Assembly (NCBI GenBank): GCA_030765065.1
Contig: CM060987.1
Span: 74,348,557-74,412,556 of the forward strand
Source of the DNA: Deroplatys truncata
Lineage: Eukaryota; Arthropoda; Insecta; Mantodea; Mantidae
Direction: 5' to 3'
Length of the DNA stretch: 64,000 bases
Positions 57,791-64,000 of the stretch are shown in pieces. Position numbers and translations under genes: made by a program. Positions within the stretch are counted from its first letter, which is position 1. Every line of letters starts with the position of its first letter. The notes beneath the pieces are model-generated. The model saw only the letters and a program-made list of their open reading frames with translations. It had not been told where the DNA came from and searched no databases.

Positions 57791-58099
57791 AGGCTTTAGG
57801 CACAGTATGTGGCATACACAACAAAAAACTTGAAGTAGCTTAACCTTTCTGTCATTATTTTGCACAGAACTAGGGAACATCATTCTGTGGTGTGGAATGG
57901 CATATGTTAAAATGTTTGACACCAGCAAAAGATTAAACATTCAAACTGTTTATTCCTTCTGCAGTCTAGTGGTTAGAGTGCTACCTTCAAAATTAAGTGG
58001 TCCTGGGTGAAGGGGGAAATTATTTTTTAATTAAGTTTATTCTTGAACTATAATCTGGAAGTATGAATCAGAAAGTGAACAAGTTTGCAGTGTAAAATT
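57791..58099. other. intron sequence with a short tRNA-like piece
   Basis: At about 57958-58010 GCAGTCTAGTGGTTAGAGTG (A box) and GTGGTCCTGGGTGAAGG look like a decayed tRNA-derived SINE head. Nothing else recognised. Confidence 0.4.
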
Positions 58100-58945
58100 T
58101 TAAAAATCTGGTGTATTACATTCACATGACTTTCTCTACCCTCTGTCGCATATTAGTGGGTACACATATTGTTCTTACTAAAGTTTATTTTCCTATTACA
58201 TTTTAATTGAGATAAACCATTCAGAAATACTGCATTACACATTTCATTATAGATACAAAGGGAATAGCGATAGTGAAATGTTTTAAGAACTAGACACTAT
58301 ACGCTGGCCTTAAAATTCCATACTTTTTCCATGACATCACAAGAAACAGCTAAACATTGACAGGCCTTTAAAAGAACGGTTAAGTATTGAAGTATTAATA
58401 ATGGGCATCTCGGAAATGGCTGATGCCCAAAAACATTATTTTAAATAAATTGCATGTTTTAAAGAGATCTACATCTTTTGTGTAATACATGTTTGTATAT
58501 TGCTTAACGTTTACCTGTTATAGAAGATTATACAAAATTCCTTCTGAATGAAGAGGATTTCATAGGTTATTCCCATAAAATTCAAGATATACATTTTATT
58601 TGTCATTAAATATCTTTAATATATGGTATTTTAATCACAATCATCACAGCCATTTTAGGAAAAATAAAAAGTTTTGAAAACTCTTAGATATTAAGGGAAA
58701 TTTCGGTGGGGAGATTTTCTTGAAACTCTTTGTGTCACATCTTTGGAGAATACTGAACTTAAATACCAAGTTTGGTGTTTATCCGACTTTACACTTTTGA
58801 GTTGTGCTGAACACAGATCTTTTTCTAAAAATGATTTTTTTTTATTCAGGGGCCTCAAAACATGTATTTCCATTGAAATCTGAGTATGGAATTTTTGGGT
58901 GAAATGCAATACCTTCTCTACCTACTATGTATGTGGTACAGAAAG
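58100..58945 (-). mobile_element. repeat H, diverged inverted copy in the RFX intron
   Basis: On the + strand it starts AAAAATCTGGTGTATTACAT, TCACATGACTTTCTCTACC and ends TACCTTCTCTACCTACTATG TATGTGG. The internal microsatellite is absent. The right inverted repeat is decayed. Confidence 0.75.
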
Positions 58946-59980
58946 CAAAAAAGCAAAAGAAAGCCCAAAAATGAGAATCAAATTGAAACAACAAATCATG
59001 CTAAAGTCATTTTTATGATCTAGAATGTTAAATGCAGTATTATATAAATGGAGTAAGTAAAAAAATTATATACATACACACCAATGCTGCTGTGACTGTG
59101 ACTATTATAATTATTTTTGAAATAAAAACTAAACTTTTACTTTAGTAATATTTGCAAGCACAAATTTGGGATTGTGCCTTATAATTCCATTCTGCACAAA
59201 ATCTGTTTCTGATTAATTTTGGCATTTTGCCAGTTTATAATGAATAAAATGTAATGTTAGATTTTCTCATGGGGAAAAAAAAGAAAAGGAAAAAATATAT
59301 ATGCGCACATGGAGGTCATTGGGATTGCGGGCGATAGGGGTGCAGCCGTGCATTGGGAGGCTGAGGCAGCAGTGGCAGGAAAGAGAGAGACAGCATCTCC
59401 ACACATACAGTAATGGATCTTACTGAAAGTATAAAATTATATTTAAAATGCATAGAATTATATTGAAAACTGACAATGAAGGCCACTAACCTGTGTTATA
59501 TTATTATAATAAAGATGTTGAAAAATGATCCCCTCAACAGCAATATATTTCTGGCATCTGCATTTCAAATTACTGTGAACATCCATAAGCTCTGCAGATG
59601 TGATACTGGAAATTTCTCCTGTGATATTTTGTTTTAGATCTCTTACTGTATGTGGGTTATTCTTACGCATTTTGTGTTATAGGTTTCCCCGTAAATAAAA
59701 ACCACAGGACATCAATCGTGCCAATGAGAGGGTCACAACCCATTATTGATAAATCAGAAATCTTCATAATATTATATAAATTCAAAATATAGTATCTTTC
59801 TCTGAGGAATGCAAGAATATTACACTGTAACAAGTAAATATATCTGCCTTGTCCCATAGTAATTATTAATTGGCAATATTTACCATCTGCCATTGATTAG
59901 TTGATTAGATTGCTTTAATTTATTAAGCACTTTTGGCTATATACAGAACATACCACAACCTGCACTTTTGTACATTACAG
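58946..59980. other. intron sequence before the second RFX exon
   Basis: A GC-richer patch at 59310-59400 has no splice context or known motif. The acceptor of the exon at 59981 ends the stretch. Confidence 0.45.
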
Positions 59981-60080
59981 GGCATATCCTGTTTATACAG
60001 TGGGGGAGACTGGGACTATGTACACCCCCGCATCTGGGCAGTACTATTCAGGCAACACCACTGCAGTAACATACAGTCAG
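59981..60080 (+). CDS. Rfx: RFX1/2/3-type transcription factor, next internal exon
   Basis: This exon of 100 bp follows an acceptor (TTGTACATTACAG) and precedes a donor (GTAAGCCC). Its first base completes the ATG codon left open by the exon at 54329-54449, and 33 codons follow, ending in phase 0. The peptide has AYPVYTVGETG and MYTPASGQYYSGN, which align with the TYPYTETQMYSQNTGGNYF segment of RFX3. It is therefore part of the N-terminal activation region, upstream of the DNA-binding, B, C and dimerisation domains, none of which is in the window. The intron between the two exons is 5531 bp and holds two copies of repeat H and a mariner relic. No further RFX exon was recognised between 60081 and 64000, so the next intron is at least 3.9 kb long. 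Confidence 0.85.
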
Positions 60081-60651
60081 GTAAGCCCATTTTAAATCTT
60101 TAACTAAATGCATCTGCTTCACAAAGATATTATACTTTCACTTTTAATTTAACCAGGAGATAAAGAGCAGATACTGGAAAATTTCCTTTTTGCCAATGAA
60201 ACACACTGGTGTAGACTTGTACCATTTCACAATTCTGGCTTCCTAAGATGTTAGATTCAAAAGCTTTTTTTTTTCAAGAACAGTTCAAAAATATGCCTAA
60301 CTTTGAGTAGATTTTCTAGAACTGCTAAGGGTGTCAGTATTATAAAACACCATTATGCATAATTTTAATAATAGATAATATTATATGGAAAGCTGTAGAA
60401 GTAGTATAGCAAACATCTGAAACTACAGTTACAACAAAGATACATGTTTTAAGACTGCCTGAATCAAGTAAAAAGCATTACAATTTATTTTCCTCTCTAA
60501 AAGACATAATTTTGAGTAAAACATCAGGAATTTGAAGTATTGGCATGGGAAATAAAGTATTATTTTTCATTGTTATTCTCTCTGTGAAGGTTTCTTTATT
60601 GTTACTGAGCTTCTGTAACTGTGGAAACCAGAAAGATAAACAAAACATGTT
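60081..60651. other. intron sequence after the second RFX exon
   Basis: Starts with the splice donor GTAAGCCC. Nothing else recognised. Confidence 0.5.
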
Positions 60652-60958
60652 GTCTTCAGTGGTCTAGTGTACCATGTGTACTATGTACCTGTAGGTCCCA
60701 AGGTCACAGGTTCAAACCCAGCGGAGGGCGATGGATTTTTTTCAGGCTTGAAAATCCTTAGCATGGCTTCCTTTGGAAGGGAAATAATGCTGGTGGTCCT
60801 GTGTCATAGATTTATGGCACGTAAAAAAACCTTAAGCCTGATGAAGAGACTCTGAGCAGAATTTCCGAACTTTCATGCCCAGTATAGAATGAGACGTTAA
60901 GAATCATAGCAGTTTAAGCAATTAAAGAGCATCCATAAATAAAATTTAATTTAATTTA
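60652..60958 (+). mobile_element. tRNA-derived SINE S1 in the RFX intron
   Basis: Head GTCTTCAGTGGTCTAGTG, B box CACAGGTTCAAACCCAG, body AAATCCTTAGCATGGCTTCC and TTTGGAAGGGAAATAATGCT, tail AATAAAATTTAATTTAATTT. The 3' hairpin is decayed. Same strand as the gene. Confidence 0.88.
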
Positions 60959-61477
60959 GACAAAAATGTGTAGATCACATTTAAATAAGCAATTTTCATC
61001 CATCTGGTTTTAGCATTAATTATTTGTACAACATTTACTGCTTTATATTTAAATCTTCCTACATATTTTGTGTTCTAAAAGTATGTACTTCATAATTAGT
61101 TGTGAAATTTGTATATACTGAATTTCACATGTTTTGCATTCTAAACTTATAAGTGTGATCATCTGAATTTTTGCTAGCTATCAGCATCAGGTATTACTTT
61201 ATAGAACACCATTTTTGTCAAATTTACAATTAACTAGCTTCACTAACCTTTATTGCTACATTTTGCAGACACGCAGACACATTGTCTGCATCCTCAGCTA
61301 TGATTGGCTGCTGGAAACGTTTTTGGCTTCTTATATTTTTTTCTGCTGAACCCTGATGAACTTGAAAGAGATAATGTAATTCCCTTCCTATGTCTGAAGA
61401 TTATCAGAAATAACACCTTAGAATTTGGAAAATTTGGAATAGATACTCACATATTCAGAATAGTCAACCATATCAAA
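60959..61477. other. intron sequence, nothing recognised
   Basis: About 520 bp between two SINE S1 copies without a recognised feature. Confidence 0.4.
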
Positions 61478-61772
61478 GTCTTCCTCCATGGTGCAGTGGT
61501 TACCATGCTAGTCTCTAGGTCCCAAGGTCACGGGTTCAAACCTGGCGGAGGGCGATGGAATTTTTTCAGGTGTAAAAATCCTTAGCGTGGCTTCCTTTGA
61601 AAGGGAAATAATACTGGTGGTCCCGTGTCATAGATTTATGGCACATAAAAGAACCTTAAGCCTGATAAAGAGGTCTCTGAGCAAAATTACTGGCCTTTCA
61701 TGCCCAATATAGAATGGGACACTAAGGACCACAGCAGTTAAAGAGCATCCATAAATAAAACTCAATTTCAAT
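61478..61772 (+). mobile_element. tRNA-derived SINE S1 in the RFX intron, second copy
   Basis: Head GTCTTCCTCCATGGTGCAGT, B box CACGGGTTCAAACCTGGC, body AAATCCTTAGCGTGGCTTCC, TTTGAAAGGGAAATAATACT, GGCACATAAAAGAACCTTAA and GACACTAAGGACCACAGC, tail CATAAATAAAACTCAATTTC. It lies directly left of a Penelope-like fragment. Confidence 0.9.
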
Positions 61773-62030
61773 ATAAAAGCCAAAAGTTTCAACCCAATAA
61801 ACCATAAACATACAGCCTTCAATAGTCTCATACATTCAAGAATTCCTTTAAGCAGAGCAGAATACAAGTAGGAACATTAACAAATAGTGAAAACAGCAGA
61901 AAACAATGGCTTCTTAAAAAGACTGGTTGACAGGAAGCTATAGAACATTAAAAAGAAGAAAACAATTGCAGATACAACCACATATGGTAAAAATAGCCTA
62001 TAAAAGATTCAAGAAATTCAATTTCCACCC

Positions 62031-62118
<88 letters not shown>

Positions 62119-62119
62119 T
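62031..62119 (+). repeat. (AAT)n microsatellite
   Basis: About 29 nearly perfect AAT units; gives an Asn-run frame that is not a gene. Confidence 0.95.
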
Positions 62120-62539
62120 TGTCAGAGACCAGAATACATCCAGAAATGACATCGTCATGTTTACATTAACAAGATTACAGAATTATATCAACAGAAGTAT
62201 TCATAAATTCAGCAATTAAATGGTGATGGAAATCTTCCAAAAGAATTTCAGCAATCACAACATAGTTCTAGCCCTATACAACAAGTATACTATTAAAAAC
62301 CTATTAAAATCAAGCAATTGGATCACCGCCATCCAAAAAAAACTGGAATATACAAAATAAAATGTGTAGACTGCAACAAAATATATGTAGATAGACAAAA
62401 AGAAACATTGATACTAGTTTGACACCTCAGACATACTAAATATAAAAATAATCAGCAGTATTGGCACACTTTTGGAACCACAGCCATAACACAGAAAATA
62501 GCATCTATGTTTAACAAAACATGTTCAATGGCAAAAAGA

Positions 62540-63262
62540 ACTGAACACATGAGAGAAAATATTCAGAAGATTACAGCATACAGATATATAATTTGGGGAC
62601 AAAGTGCTACTAAGTACACCAAAAGACTTTTTATATTACAGAAAAGAGCATTTGGGGTAATGGTAGATCTAAAGCCACAGGAATTTTGCAGAAATTATTT
62701 CAGAAAATTTAGTACTCTCTCTCTACTCACCATATATCTTTGAGGTAATAATGTATCTAAAAATAATGAAAATCATACAAAAATTAAGAGCCAGATTCAC
62801 AACCATTTCACTAGGAGTAATACACATTTCCATATAATTTCACATAGATTACAATTATTCAAGATAAAACCCAGTGTTGCCTCTTGTATGTTTTTTAATA
62901 AACTACCAACACACTTTCAGCAAACAAAAGATATAAAACAATTTTAAAGGGAACTAAAAAAATATATGGTTCAAAGATATTATTCAATAGATGAGTTTAT
63001 AAATGATTAAATTTTAGTATTCTTACACTTTTTGTAGTACACATTATTAAATTCTTCTATTAGACAAAACTATACATATTAGCTAAGGACAAACTTTGTA
63101 CATACATTTTCTTTGTAATAATTTATAATAGGAGGATTGTATATATTTAGGTAGAACTTAATGTATCATATTGTATAGTTTAACTTCTTTTGTACTTAGC
63201 AGTCTCTGGACAATGTCATGAATTCCTGTAATTTTAATCGGCAGATAAATAAATTAAATGAA
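62540..63262 (+). mobile_element. Jockey/CR1-like LINE 3' end
   Basis: The frame 62507-62743 has YRYIIWGQS, FILQKRAFGVMVDLKPQEFC RNYF-type and FSTLSLLTIYL, then KIKPSVASCMFFNKLPTHFQ-like and YYSIDEFIND. These are the usual C-terminal blocks (SYGIIFWG, LQKRAVRxI, CRxLF, LPLxSLYI, LYSxxEFL). It ends in AATAAATTAAATGAAAT at 63245-63261, a short-repeat tail. 5' truncated. It splits a Penelope-like fragment. Confidence 0.75.
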
Positions 63263-63370
63263 ATTTTCAAAAAGAAACATGAAACAGATTTAATGAATTT
63301 TGAAGTTCCCACTGAGGACAATATACTCTGCAAGTATTTATGTAAATTTGACTCAAATAGTGTTCTGTAA

Positions 63371-64000
63371 AATGATAATTTCATTTTACTGTGTGCTATC
63401 AGTTTTAATTCATGTTATATATGGTATTATCATTACATCAAATAATACTTGCTACTTCTTTAATGTACAAAAAAAAAAAGATCATTGTCTTGAGAGCCTA
63501 AAGCATCTATCACAAAGGAAGGCTGATGAATTTTGATGCATAGTGACAATAGTAATGCTCTCCAGCTAATCAGCCGTTTAGCTTGTGTGATACAGTTGTC
63601 TCCATCTTATATGTTTTGTGCTTTTTTTGTTATACTTAAGATTCCCAAAAATGTTGTTATATTTTGTGCTACAAACAGATGATGAAGATGGATGTGACTT
63701 TCTTAAAGATGAATGAAACACAAAAATAATGTTACTTCTTAAATGTAGGATATGTCCTGTAAAATGCAATGATAAGATTATTTCTACATATCACTGGGCT
63801 GTTATCACTGTGTAAGCTAAATAAAATCTGTGTCGTACATCATCAGTGCATGCCATGCATTGTAGAGAACTTTGAGATTACAAGGCTAGTAATACATTTT
63901 CATAATATTCTTGCTGGTATTTCAAGTTTAAGAGTAATGTATTTTGTGGTGGTAAGTATTATACAATGTAATATTGTGAAAAAGAAAATGTCTCTGTGTA
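63371..64000. other. sequence at the right edge, nothing recognised
   Basis: Non-coding as far as can be seen; presumably RFX intron. The start may still belong to the 3' untranslated part of the Penelope-like element. Confidence 0.4.

Larger units (their letters stand above)
61785..63370 (+). mobile_element. Penelope-like fragment, split by a microsatellite and a LINE
   Basis: The + strand reads KAKSFNPINHKHTAFNSLIH and ENNGFLKRLVDRKL (end of the reverse transcriptase), then after an (AAT)n tract SGIYKIKCVDCNKIYVDRQK-like (62335-62400), a GIY-YIG domain with the second YIG changed to YVD. After an inserted LINE the last codons read KHETDLMNFEVPTEDN (63275-63325), which align with the KYETQLIHFDIPSKEN end of the other copies. 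The order matches the Penelope-like copies at 36-42 kb, but the sequence is a distinct, more diverged lineage. Confidence 0.75.

Noticed and set aside
59310..59400. Possible extra RFX exon in the intron
   Set aside because: GC-richer patch, but no matching splice sites in a compatible phase and no similarity to RFX; the two flanking exons already join in phase.
61927..62169. 80-codon frame with a long Asn run
   Set aside because: (AAT)n microsatellite inside a broken Penelope-like element.

Overview
This window reads as a piece of a large, AT-rich animal genome, most probably an arthropod and perhaps an insect with a large, repeat-laden genome. The basis is spliced exons, tRNA-derived SINEs, several non-LTR retrotransposons (R1-like and Jockey/CR1-like), Penelope-like elements with GIY-YIG domains, and many broken Tc1/mariner and hAT transposases of kinds common in arthropods. 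The species cannot be named from the sequence alone. Nothing bacterial is present: no operons, no CRISPR array, no rRNA.

The only host gene I can support is on the + strand near the right end: two exons (54329-54449 and 59981-60080) of an RFX1/2/3-type transcription factor, separated by a 5.5 kb intron. They encode part of the region N-terminal to the winged-helix DNA-binding domain. Splice sites and phases fit together. Other exons of the gene must lie outside the window or are unrecognisable here, so much of the rest is probably intron or 5' flank.

The rest is layered transposon debris. From left to right: a broken transposon-associated gene and an R1-like LINE fragment (1-2.8 kb); a tRNA-bearing palindrome (3.5 kb); a tandem duplication (6.2-6.9 kb); a Tc1 element with both ends (10.5-12.0 kb); a 5'-truncated LINE with a perfect 12-bp target duplication (15.1-17.1 kb); a Jockey/CR1-like LINE split by three copies of a local repeat (19.0-23.0 kb); a nested Tc1/other transposase (23.7-25.3 kb); a complete-ended hAT element carrying a LINE, a SINE and an inverted transposase pair (30.4-34.9 kb); two head-to-head Penelope-like copies, the left one holding a tRNA palindrome, a TIR element and a Tc1 element (36.1-42.6 kb); and SINE, mariner and Penelope fragments to the end.

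The most striking feature is a repeat of about 850-950 bp (called repeat H here), present in at least 17 full, partial or nested copies on both strands. Intact copies have a 12-bp inverted repeat near both ends (ACTTTCTCTACT / AGTAGAGAAAGT), a terminal hairpin on one side only, an internal microsatellite at a fixed place, and sit in T runs without a clear target duplication. This is the architecture of Helentron-associated non-autonomous elements. A second notable item is a family of palindromes with a tRNA-like sequence in each arm; one copy has a 12-bp target duplication and a matching empty site inside the same window.
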